Shown here: piece after piece, positions 17,362-25,259 of the stretch
How positions within the stretch are numbered: the stretch's first letter is position 1
How the letters are laid out: the number at the start of each line of letters is the position of its first letter
Origin: Prevotella sp.
Lineage (GTDB): Bacteria > Bacteroidota > Bacteroidia > Bacteroidales > Bacteroidaceae
Assembly: GCA_017471465.1 (NCBI GenBank)
Contig: JAFUTI010000039.1
Span: forward strand, 17,896-81,895
DNA length: 64,000 nucleotides
Reading direction: 5' to 3'
Position numbers and translations under genes: made by a program
The notes under the pieces: generated by a model
Seen by the model: only the letters and a program-made list of their open reading frames with translations
Told to the model about the DNA's origin: nothing
Database searches by the model: none

Positions 17362-17407
17362 AAAAAAAATGAGGCTCACACGAAACACGTTGTGAGCCTC
17401 TTTTTTT
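17362..17407. terminator. Bidirectional terminator between rplS and the minus-strand surface-protein unit
   Basis: GAGGCTCACA (17371-17380) and TGTGAGCCTC (17391-17400) form a perfect 10-bp stem. Seven T follow on the plus strand, and on the minus strand the hairpin is followed by ATTTTTTTTT, so it can serve both converging units. Confidence 0.9.
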
Positions 17408-17413
17408 GTATTG

Positions 17414-17590
17414 TCATTTGTAGTTCTCATCGGCACTGGCGTCGCCGTGCAACGCATCCTGGAAGGAGTCCCAATCCTGGAACCCTGCCAGAAGCGACAG
17501 GTGATCCAGGGTTTTACGGTCGGGTTTCTTCAGAAGCTCGTGTTCCACTGCCTGCAGCAGTTTCTTCAGAGCAGCACGTTTTCCTTCCAT
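17414..17590 (-). CDS. Small acidic-tailed protein of unknown function
   Basis: A 58-codon frame, ATG at 17590, stop at 17414-17416. The predicted protein starts MEGKRAALKKLLQAVEHELL and contains LLAGFQDWDSFQDALHG before an acidic end, consistent with a mostly helical soluble peptide. It begins 5 nt after the stop of the 60-63-residue ORF upstream and ends 7 nt before the terminator, so it is the last member of the unit. I recognise no family. Codon use and position make it look real. Confidence 0.6.
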   Translation of the reverse strand: MEGKRAALKKLLQAVEHELLKKPDRKTLDHLSLLAGFQDWDSFQDALHGDASADENYK

Positions 17591-17595
17591 ACGCT

Positions 17596-17787
17596 CTACT
17601 GGCCAAGTAACTTGTCGAAGCCAGACAACTCATCAAGCGTCTCATCAAACTCCGTGGCGTCGCCGGGACGTGAGCCGAGCTCACCCCCGTAGACATCGCT
17701 GGCGGTAAGCAGATGAGAGGCTATCATGATGGTCTCCACAGAGACATGCGGTGCTATATAATCTTGTCTTTTTTTCATAACGCGCAT
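17596..17787 (-). CDS. Small Prevotella-type hypothetical protein
   Basis: A 63-codon frame from ATG 17787, or 60 residues from ATG 17778 (MKKRQDYIAPHVSVETI). Short proteins with an MKK-x-YIAP start and a LLTAS segment are common downstream of surface-protein genes in Prevotella, with no known function. The first ATG overlaps the stop codon of the 774-residue gene upstream (TAATG), so translation may be coupled; the second ATG gives the more typical start. No signal peptide is visible. Confidence 0.65.
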   Translation of the reverse strand: MRVMKKRQDYIAPHVSVETIMIASHLLTASDVYGGELGSRPGDATEFDETLDELSGFDKLLGQ

Positions 17788-20111
17788 TACTTGTTGATGA
17801 TCTTCTTACCATTGTGAATGTAGAGACCGGGCTGGACGGGAGCACCCTGCAGGCGTGAGCCGCTGATGGTGTACCACCCGTCGGCGGTCGGTGCAGCACC
17901 TACGCTGACGATACCCGTCGGCTGGTCGTCGCCGAAGGAGACGGCCAGACGAGAGCCTGCGTAGCTGACCAGCAGATAAGCACGGTAGGGCTTGATGGTG
18001 GCTCCGGCACCCACCTGCACGAACTCACCGGCATCGACGCCGTCCTGAGCCGTAGCAGCATAGCCGAAGTAGTATTTACCACTGGCTTTGGCTTCGTCGA
18101 TCATCTCACTGGTGAAGGTCAGAGGCTTGTAAGTGCCTATCAGCTGTGAAGCCACAGGACCGCCGGTCTTCTTCACCGTGACGTTCTTGACCGACACTTG
18201 TCCGGCAGCCGTCTTACGGAAGATATACGGTGTGTTAGCCACCAGTCCGTCAGTAACTTCCTCCAACACAGCCTCGCCGTTTGTTATACCCGCGAAGGTG
18301 TAGAACGTACCCAGGGCAGCGGCAGCGGCCTTGTCGAGGTCGAAAGGCAGGTAGACGGTCGACGTCTGACCGGCAACGAAGTCGCGACCCAGCGTGGTAT
18401 TGACGGCACCGAAGTTCAGGGATGGTGCAAACTGCTGGTCGTCCTCTGTGAGCTGCATGTCGTTGCAGACGCCACCGATGATGACATTCTTTTCTGTTCC
18501 GGCATCATTGCCGGCAGGCAGATAGATAAACGTTTTGGAGTCAACACCGTTGAAGGGTCCACTGCTACGGCTAACGGTAATACCAGTAATCGACGTCTTG
18601 GTCAGGTCGATGCTCTTCAGGTCTTTGCCGCTGAAGACGTTATCGGCCAGCGTCGTGATGGTCTCATCGTCAAGCGCAAACGCGCCTTCGGTGACGTTTT
18701 CATCCTTCACCTCCGTCAGCGGTTTCTCGGGCACAGCCTCAATCTCAGGCGGCGCCGCTTCAGCGACCACCTCGGGAGCCACCGAGACAGAGAACATACG
18801 GACAGGTGCCGTCTTGATCTTGGCACGGAAGCCACGAGCCATTGCCGGTGTAGCATTATAGATGTAGACGTATGTGGCCTCGGTCAGCACGTAAGGTACG
18901 GTAACCTTGCCGGTAACGTTCGTGAACGACACAGGCTCAGCATCGCCAATCTTCACATTCAGCACAGCGCCTGCATCGACTTCCACGTCGAGCACGATGA
19001 CACCTGCACCGGCTGCCAGCTTGAAGGTGACACCCTCGAAGGCCTTGGCGAAATCTGCCGTACCAGGCTCCTCGTTCATGGCAGTGGTAATGCCTGCTTC
19101 ATCCACAGCGGTGTTCAGCACGATAGCCGTCTTTTCGTCTTTCGTGACGAGCACGTCGACCGCATTACCAGCTTCATCCTGCACCTCGACGGTGTAGAGC
19201 ACTTCGTCTACCACCTTATTAATAATAATAGTCTTATCCGTCTCAGGATTGGCTGTCTCAACCTTTTCTGACTCATCTACCTTGGCGGGGTTCAAGTCAT
19301 CTGCCTTAGGCTGATCAACGGTCTTCTCCTCAGTAATTGGTTTGATATAGACGCCGATAAGCGCATTGGCGGCCGTAGCATCACCGCTGCGCCATACCAG
19401 GCCCTCTAGCTCCACTTCCGTAAAGTTGCTGATGACCGGTGAGGTTCCAGTCGACTGCAGCGTCAGCATACCTGGGTTGTTGGGGTCTGTTGTGATGAAG
19501 AGTTTCTCGCCACTGCCCGTCGTCGTCACCGACTGCAGCTTGTTGTTCACACCTTTGATGTAGATTGTCAGGTCCTGTCCCAGTGAACTCGACACAGTGA
19601 CAGAACCGTCACCATCATTCTGGTTCAGGATCAGCACACCCTTACCGTTGTAGGCCAAGGTAGAGTCGGCGTCGGCCGTTCCCAGGATATCCAGCATATT
19701 GTCGCCCGTTACGGCAATGCCGTTCACCGTCAGAGAGAACGCGCGATAGTCGAAGTCGACCGTCACCTCCACGTCGCAGGCCTCGGCCGGCATCGCGAAC
19801 GTGTAGACATCATTGCCCTGCGCTGTCACCTCAATAGGCTGGCTCATGCCAGGCGCCTTCTTACGACTCTGCGCATTACCAGCATCGATGACTTTCACGG
19901 CCGTCACCTCTTTTATTTTATATGGCGTGCTGATGTCCGTTACGGTCAGCGTACACGTCCCGTTGTTGATTTCCGGCACGATGCTCTGCGCACACATAGC
20001 CGGTTCACCGTTCAGCTGTTGTATGATGTTCACCGTCCCGGCAGCTCCTGCCTCGGAAACCCACAGCAGCAGTGCGACGGCAGCAAATATATTTCTTGTC
20101 AGTCTGTTCAT
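17787..20111 (-). CDS. Secreted protein with C-terminal sorting-like tail
   Basis: A 774-residue protein with a signal peptide (NIFAAVALLLWVSEAGAAG). Residues 30-240 are beta-rich, including a segment similar to the repeats of its upstream neighbour (VLILNQNDGDGSVTVSSSLG). An acidic region (about 255-400) is followed by a strand-rich part with YLPFDLDKAAAAALGTFYTF, a motif seen in many Prevotella secreted proteins, and the tail WYTISGSRL to GLYIHNGKKIINK. Role unknown; likely surface-exposed or secreted. It follows the 1148-residue gene by 12 nt. Confidence 0.75.
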   Translation of the reverse strand: MNRLTRNIFAAVALLLWVSEAGAAGTVNIIQQLNGEPAMCAQSIVPEINNGTCTLTVTDISTPYKIKEVTAVKVIDAGNAQSRKKAPGMSQPIEVTAQGNDVYTFAMPAEACDVEVTVDFDYRAFSLTVNGIAVTGDNMLDILGTADADSTLAYNGKGVLILNQNDGDGSVTVSSSLGQDLTIYIKGVNNKLQSVTTTGSGEKLFITTDPNNPGMLTLQSTGTSPVISNFTEVELEGLVWRSGDATAANALIGVYIKPITEEKTVDQPKADDLNPAKVDESEKVETANPETDKTIIINKVVDEVLYTVEVQDEAGNAVDVLVTKDEKTAIVLNTAVDEAGITTAMNEEPGTADFAKAFEGVTFKLAAGAGVIVLDVEVDAGAVLNVKIGDAEPVSFTNVTGKVTVPYVLTEATYVYIYNATPAMARGFRAKIKTAPVRMFSVSVAPEVVAEAAPPEIEAVPEKPLTEVKDENVTEGAFALDDETITTLADNVFSGKDLKSIDLTKTSITGITVSRSSGPFNGVDSKTFIYLPAGNDAGTEKNVIIGGVCNDMQLTEDDQQFAPSLNFGAVNTTLGRDFVAGQTSTVYLPFDLDKAAAAALGTFYTFAGITNGEAVLEEVTDGLVANTPYIFRKTAAGQVSVKNVTVKKTGGPVASQLIGTYKPLTFTSEMIDEAKASGKYYFGYAATAQDGVDAGEFVQVGAGATIKPYRAYLLVSYAGSRLAVSFGDDQPTGIVSVGAAPTADGWYTISGSRLQGAPVQPGLYIHNGKKIINK

Positions 20112-20123
20112 ATCACATTTGCT

Positions 20124-23100
20124 TTATTTGATGAATACTTTTTTGCCGTCGACAATGTTCAGGCCCCTACGGGGACTGCCCATGCGCTGGCCTTGCAGGT
20201 TGTAGACCGCCTTATTCATTGTCTCTTTATTCATTAGTGTAGCGCTAATGCCGGTAGCGTCGCCGACGACTATCGACAGCGAGCGTGCGCCTAGGGCGGC
20301 GACAGCGCCTGACACTACCAGATAGCCGCGACCGGCGGGGATGGTGCCGGCGGTGGTCTTCACGAATTCGCCGTTGTAGAGCACGTAGACCGTACCGTCG
20401 ATACCGCTGACGTCAGTAGCCGATGACGTGCCAATCAGAAGCGAGTTAATGCCCGTCATGTTATTCACAACATTTTCTGGCACCGTTGTGCTCTGCTCTA
20501 ACAGCACAGGCGTATCCTGCGGTACATAGCTGATGGCCTGCACAAAGACCGTCGTTTCATTGACATCGGTCACCACATACGCATTGACGCCTTCTGGCAA
20601 ATCCATTCTTTCCTCAGCGTTATAATATGTGGCCCATGTCTGGCCCTGTGCGAATTCAACGTTGAGTGTAGGATAAACGACGGTGAACTCGCGCGTCACG
20701 GTCTTCGTACCGCCCCAAGTGTCACCAGTGCCTGTTATGGTGATGACGTATGTGCCAACCTCAACTATAGCATCAACATCCTCCAAATGAGTGCTGGCAC
20801 TCTTCTGGTAGCTGACGGTGTAGTTGCTTGCAGGAATCTCCTCCATGGTCTTTTCTGAATCATATACCGTGAACGCCGGTACGATGGCCTCGCCAGTATA
20901 CGTCGCCGTTGTCGTGAACTCAGGAATATAGGCCTCGCTAATGTTCGACTTCACGGTGAACACCTGCGACACCCGCTCGCTGTAGACGGCATCGTCGGCA
21001 GTTGTTCCATTATATCTCACCCAGGCATACAGTGTACCTGTGCCTGCTGTCAGCGTTACCTTCGAATTGTCGCTGTATGTGGTGCCGTTACCGTCCTGGC
21101 AGTCCTCCACCCAACTATACATGATAACAGCATTCTCGTCCTCGGCCAGCGTCTCCGGCAGCGTGATGCTCACCACGTCGGTGTTCAAGTATTCTTTCGT
21201 CTCGTCGAAGACGATGGTGGGAGCAGGGGGCACAACCTCAAAGTTCATCGTAAAGTAGTTGTTCAGTATCGTCGTCTTGCCCTCGGAGGCACTCATGGCT
21301 ACTGGTCCACCAAAACTTCCTAGAGTCGATGACGAGATTTTCCCTGTTTCTGAATTATAGGTAACATTAGCCTCGATGCCATTAATACTGATACCATCGT
21401 CCTCCTCAATAGCCGGTGCCAATACGAGGTCTACGGGGTCGGCGCCATAAACCAGCCTGAACGGGCTTGGATTAGAACCAAAGAGCTTTGCCTTGTTACT
21501 GCCAATGATGTTGCCGTTCATTTTAGCATATGCAGTGATTGTGCAAGGACCAGCTAAACCTGAGATATTTAAAGTTGCACCAGAAAAATTGTGGTTCGTT
21601 TCATCGAGAGGCAAGTCTACCTCAACGCCATTGCCTTCAATTGTCGTGTCAACATAATCAATCTTATAATGATATGTAGCATTTAACAAAAGACCATTTC
21701 CAGCAGTCCAATTGTTGACTCCATCACTTATATAAAATACAGGCGCTTCGCCAGTGATTGTCTTTACATACTTAGTGCCCGCTAGATTGAATAATCCCAA
21801 ATCATCTTCGAAATTCACTTTAGTGAATCCGTCACAGAAGCCTATATAATCTCCTACAGAATATTCAGAATTTGAACTAAGATTGCCTGTGCCTTTAATT
21901 GTCAGCTCCCCTGTAGAACTATTATTCTTAAAGTTATATGTGGCATAACTACCATTGAAATATGTATTATTATTTCCCACCAGTTCCACCGTCAAATCGC
22001 CGTTGCAGACAATAAGAGGTATCGTCTTGCTCGTAGATAAGGAAGCATTATTCAGCGTCAAGACACCATCATTGTATGTTACTGTACCAGTAATACCTGT
22101 GCCCGTAATCTCTCCTCCTGTTGACATGTTACCAGCAACCCATATTGCATTTGAAGGCGTGATAGAGAAGGTTACATGGGCAATTTCTCCACCATAATAG
22201 GATTGCATCGTGCCTCCCTCACCATCATAATGCTCATAGTGTACATCTATACTTGCACCTTGGCCATTTTGAGCAGAAAGATACAAGTCATTGTCCCATG
22301 TGCAACTTGTAAAACCTTCAACATTAGTTACTGTAAGACTAGCAGATTCCGCACTACTTGCCTTGTTAATTTGGATGTTAGAGGACTGATAGTTGGAACC
22401 ATTATACGTGATATTTCCATATATCGTGTTTGTACCACTGATTTCTATGGTTAAATCATCTACTAACACTTGGATGTCGGTACTTGTTCCTGCTCCTTGT
22501 TCGCCTATCGTAGCATCAGTTAACGTAAGAGTATTGGAAGTTGCATCGAAATGTGCAGTGCCTTCTCCAAATGTAACATTTCCCGTTTCGCTGAAAGAAG
22601 TATCCCCTATCTTGACATAAGTGCCAGTAGTGGAAATGGTTTCCTGATAAGGCTTGTCAGCGTCATAAAAAGCCCTAAGTCCGTTTTCACAAGCAATACT
22701 GGGAACGACTTCACCATTACATGTGGCCATCTGACCATCAGTTAATTGAAAAGAACCAGGAGTCTGACCTGTAGTGAAAGTCAGCGTAGCATCGTTACTG
22801 ACGAAATAAAAACCATTACCCATAATAATGGCATTAGTTCCAATGAGGTTTACTATCAAATCATCCACCTCTTGTCCAATATAGAATGCAGGACCTCCAT
22901 CTGTTGTAGTACACTCGAAGCTTGTTAAAGTCAATGTGCTTCCATTATAGTTTGCAGTACCACTAGTTCCATTAACCGAAGGAGCGTCAGCAGTTAATTG
23001 GGTATATCCAGTATGTTCATCACCAGTGTAAACCCAAACTGGATATGTTTCATTAGTACTGATAGTTATACTGGTCACAGCATTACCATCAGCCGCCCTT

Positions 23101-23570
23101 AATGAACCATCATCACAATAAGGAGCAGGTGAATAAGAAGCCAGATAAAGGCCACTGGCAAGTTCATATGAGTCAACATGATTGAATACGCCTTCATCAT
23201 TGGTTATTCCTAACGAACCCTCTCCTGTAAACGACAGCGATGTGTATTCTTGTCCGTTAGTAATACAACCATTCAGCGTATTTGATTCCACCAAATTGAT
23301 TGTCAGGTTTTCTAATGTAGTAGAGATATCACCGTTAATCGTAGCATTAGTAAGCGTCAGCGTGTTCGTTGTTGCATCGAAGACAACGGTTGGTGTCTCT
23401 TGATTGCCCAACACGTTCAACGCATTGGCATCTGTCACCTGCGTTTCACCTATCCACAGGTCATAATTTTCTGCCCACACTCCTATCGGCAGGAGCAATA
23501 ACGCAAGCAACAAGGAAAGCTTTCTCAGCTTTCTTGTAAGGTTCGATTGATGAACTAATCGTTCTTTCAT
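20124..23570 (-). CDS. Large secreted beta-repeat protein with C-terminal sorting-like tail
   Basis: A 1148-residue protein with a signal peptide (LLLALLLLPIGVWA). The N-terminal two thirds contains at least four loose repeats combining TLTLTNATI-like strands with DLTIEISGTNTIYG-like strands, suggesting a beta-helix or stacked beta-solenoid as in adhesins and carbohydrate-binding proteins. Beta-sandwich segments follow, and the end AVYNLQGQRM to GLNIVDGKKVFIK is a sorting-like tail. The part at about 21.3-23.4 kb is clearly more AT-rich than its surroundings. The gene begins 29 nt after the HATPase gene with no promoter visible between them. Function is unknown. Confidence 0.78.
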   Translation of the reverse strand: MKERLVHQSNLTRKLRKLSLLLALLLLPIGVWAENYDLWIGETQVTDANALNVLGNQETPTVVFDATTNTLTLTNATINGDISTTLENLTINLVESNTLNGCITNGQEYTSLSFTGEGSLGITNDEGVFNHVDSYELASGLYLASYSPAPYCDDGSLRAADGNAVTSITISTNETYPVWVYTGDEHTGYTQLTADAPSVNGTSGTANYNGSTLTLTSFECTTTDGGPAFYIGQEVDDLIVNLIGTNAIIMGNGFYFVSNDATLTFTTGQTPGSFQLTDGQMATCNGEVVPSIACENGLRAFYDADKPYQETISTTGTYVKIGDTSFSETGNVTFGEGTAHFDATSNTLTLTDATIGEQGAGTSTDIQVLVDDLTIEISGTNTIYGNITYNGSNYQSSNIQINKASSAESASLTVTNVEGFTSCTWDNDLYLSAQNGQGASIDVHYEHYDGEGGTMQSYYGGEIAHVTFSITPSNAIWVAGNMSTGGEITGTGITGTVTYNDGVLTLNNASLSTSKTIPLIVCNGDLTVELVGNNNTYFNGSYATYNFKNNSSTGELTIKGTGNLSSNSEYSVGDYIGFCDGFTKVNFEDDLGLFNLAGTKYVKTITGEAPVFYISDGVNNWTAGNGLLLNATYHYKIDYVDTTIEGNGVEVDLPLDETNHNFSGATLNISGLAGPCTITAYAKMNGNIIGSNKAKLFGSNPSPFRLVYGADPVDLVLAPAIEEDDGISINGIEANVTYNSETGKISSSTLGSFGGPVAMSASEGKTTILNNYFTMNFEVVPPAPTIVFDETKEYLNTDVVSITLPETLAEDENAVIMYSWVEDCQDGNGTTYSDNSKVTLTAGTGTLYAWVRYNGTTADDAVYSERVSQVFTVKSNISEAYIPEFTTTATYTGEAIVPAFTVYDSEKTMEEIPASNYTVSYQKSASTHLEDVDAIVEVGTYVITITGTGDTWGGTKTVTREFTVVYPTLNVEFAQGQTWATYYNAEERMDLPEGVNAYVVTDVNETTVFVQAISYVPQDTPVLLEQSTTVPENVVNNMTGINSLLIGTSSATDVSGIDGTVYVLYNGEFVKTTAGTIPAGRGYLVVSGAVAALGARSLSIVVGDATGISATLMNKETMNKAVYNLQGQRMGSPRRGLNIVDGKKVFIK

Positions 23571-23599
23571 AATGGTTAAAGTTTATGATTGTACTTTTC

Positions 23600-24508
23600 T
23601 TATTTCGCTAACGGAAGCGTAAACACGAAACGGGCACCGGGACCGGCATAGGTCGTGTCGAGAACGACGTCGCCACCCAGGCGGCGGGCAATGGAACGGG
23701 CTACAGAGAGACCGACACCGTTGCCGTCGAAATAGCTGTTCAGCTTGACATAGGGTTCAAAAATATGCTCGGCCTCTTCTGCCGGCACACCCATACCCGT
23801 ATCCTCGACAGCGAAACGGACATTGCCGTCAGCCTGATCAACAAAGAGAGTCACCTTACCTTCGGTGGTGAACTTCGCAGCATTCTCCAACAGCAGGGCA
23901 ATGACACGCGAAGCCTTGGCGGGAGTGGTGTGGAACTCAGCCTCGTTGGCATCGTCAGCCACCATGATACCAAACTGCACATACTTGGCGTTGAGAATAC
24001 CCGACTGTGCTACAGCCTCATCGGCAATCTGACGGGGAACACCGCGCTTGCCAACGTTGATGGGAGCCAGAGAGCCCAGTTCCGACAAGTCCTGCAACTT
24101 GCGGACAATGGACAACAGCTTAGCGCTGCTTTCGGGCTTGCCTGCCTCATCCTCTGCCTGCTGTGCCAGCTGACCGATGATGTCGTAGTTCTGCTGGGCA
24201 GCCTGGAAGGCCCCTTTCATCTTCTGGACCTCTTGTTCCAGCTGACCGCTAGTGGCGAGCATCTTCTGCTTCTCCTCCTCCATCTTGTCGAAGGCCAGCA
24301 GCGCCTGTTCGTAGCCCTCGCCGACATTGTCGAAGTTCTTCTCCAGCGCACGATAGTCGTCCAGCAGTTTCTGCTGCTCGTCCACGCGCTTCTGATAGTC
24401 ACTCAACAGGTTGTTCGTCTCATCGGTTTTCTTGTTCGACGATTTGATTTCGTACAGTAGTGCAACGAAAAGCACCACGATGACCAGGATTAATATACCG
24501 TACCACAT
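23600..24508 (-). CDS. Membrane-anchored HATPase protein with coiled coil (atypical histidine-kinase-like)
   Basis: A 302-residue protein: N-terminal membrane helix (GILILVIVVLFVALLYEI), a long coiled coil (about 25-135), then a GHKL ATPase domain with N box LLLENAAKF, G1 box DTGMGVP and G2 box GNGVGLSVARSIARRLGG. The segment before the ATPase (LSIVRKLQDLSELG) has no recognisable H-box histidine, and no response regulator is adjacent. It follows the STAS gene by 6 nt. It may phosphorylate or bind a partner-switch component rather than act as a classical kinase; that is inference. Confidence 0.8.
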   Translation of the reverse strand: MWYGILILVIVVLFVALLYEIKSSNKKTDETNNLLSDYQKRVDEQQKLLDDYRALEKNFDNVGEGYEQALLAFDKMEEEKQKMLATSGQLEQEVQKMKGAFQAAQQNYDIIGQLAQQAEDEAGKPESSAKLLSIVRKLQDLSELGSLAPINVGKRGVPRQIADEAVAQSGILNAKYVQFGIMVADDANEAEFHTTPAKASRVIALLLENAAKFTTEGKVTLFVDQADGNVRFAVEDTGMGVPAEEAEHIFEPYVKLNSYFDGNGVGLSVARSIARRLGGDVVLDTTYAGPGARFVFTLPLAK

Positions 24509-24514
24509 AAGCTG

Positions 24515-24826
24515 TTACTCCTTCTTCTTCTCTACGGTCATAAACTTTGTGAAGCCTGTCATCTGCAGCACCTTGTAGATCTCTGCATTAACGTTTGTAA
24601 TCTTAAACTGTCCCTTCTGCTGCATCACCGTGCGCATCGTCTTCTGAATAACACGAAGTCCGGAGCTGGCCATATAGACCAAATCAGAGCAGTCAAGTTC
24701 CAGGTCCAGGCCACCGTCGACCAAGACGGGCTGGATATCCTTTTCAAACTCACCCGCATTCATCGTGTCAATACGTTCACCTGTCTTAATGATGGTCTTA
24801 CCACCTTCTTTCACAATCTTTGTCAT
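24515..24826 (-). CDS. STAS-domain anti-sigma-factor antagonist-like protein
   Basis: A 103-residue single-domain protein of the SpoIIAA/RsbV type. The motif LDCSDLVYMASSGLRVIQK holds the serine region that is phosphorylated by the partner kinase in this family. It lies between the RsbW-like kinase gene (25 nt upstream) and the HATPase gene. Its expected role is to bind the RsbW-like protein when dephosphorylated by the PP2C phosphatase of the same operon. Which regulator is finally controlled is not visible; Bacteroidetes lack a classical sigma-B. Confidence 0.88.
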   Translation of the reverse strand: MTKIVKEGGKTIIKTGERIDTMNAGEFEKDIQPVLVDGGLDLELDCSDLVYMASSGLRVIQKTMRTVMQQKGQFKITNVNAEIYKVLQMTGFTKFMTVEKKKE

Positions 24827-24851
24827 AATGCATTATTTTTATTATTAGTTA

Positions 24852-25259
24852 CTAAATTTCTTTCTTCATCGTCAGCAGGTTCTTACCGTCCAGTCGCTGA
24901 TAGGTCACCTTGTTCATGATATTCTTCACAATCAAGATGCCCATACCGCCAATCTCCCTGTCGATGGGGTTCACGTCAATATCGGCATCCTCCTTAAGGG
25001 TAGGATCAAACTCGCGGCCTTGGTCGCTCAGCACGAAGGTCAGCTCCTTGCCTGAGCTCTCCACCATCAGTCCTATCTCGGCATCAGTTCCCTCAGGGTA
25101 AGCATAGAAGATGACGTTCGACACCATCTCCTCCATCACCAGGTTCAGGTTCATCTGCAACTCCATACTGAGTCCCAGCTCCTCACTGATTTCCTCGATG
25201 AACGTGGCGACACGCTCCAGTTCGCCGACCTGATTTTTCAGTTTAATCTCCTTTTTCAT
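24852..25259 (-). CDS. RsbW/SpoIIAB-like ATP-binding serine kinase (anti-sigma-factor type)
   Basis: A 135-residue GHKL protein: N box NLVMEEMVSNVIFYAYP, G1 box LSDQGREFDP, G2 box REIGGMGILIVKNIM. This is the HATPase_c_2 architecture of kinases that phosphorylate STAS-domain proteins. The start codon lies 17 nt inside the end of the upstream PP2C gene, showing tight coupling. Its binding target besides the adjacent STAS protein is unknown. Confidence 0.88.
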   Translation of the reverse strand: MKKEIKLKNQVGELERVATFIEEISEELGLSMELQMNLNLVMEEMVSNVIFYAYPEGTDAEIGLMVESSGKELTFVLSDQGREFDPTLKEDADIDVNPIDREIGGMGILIVKNIMNKVTYQRLDGKNLLTMKKEI

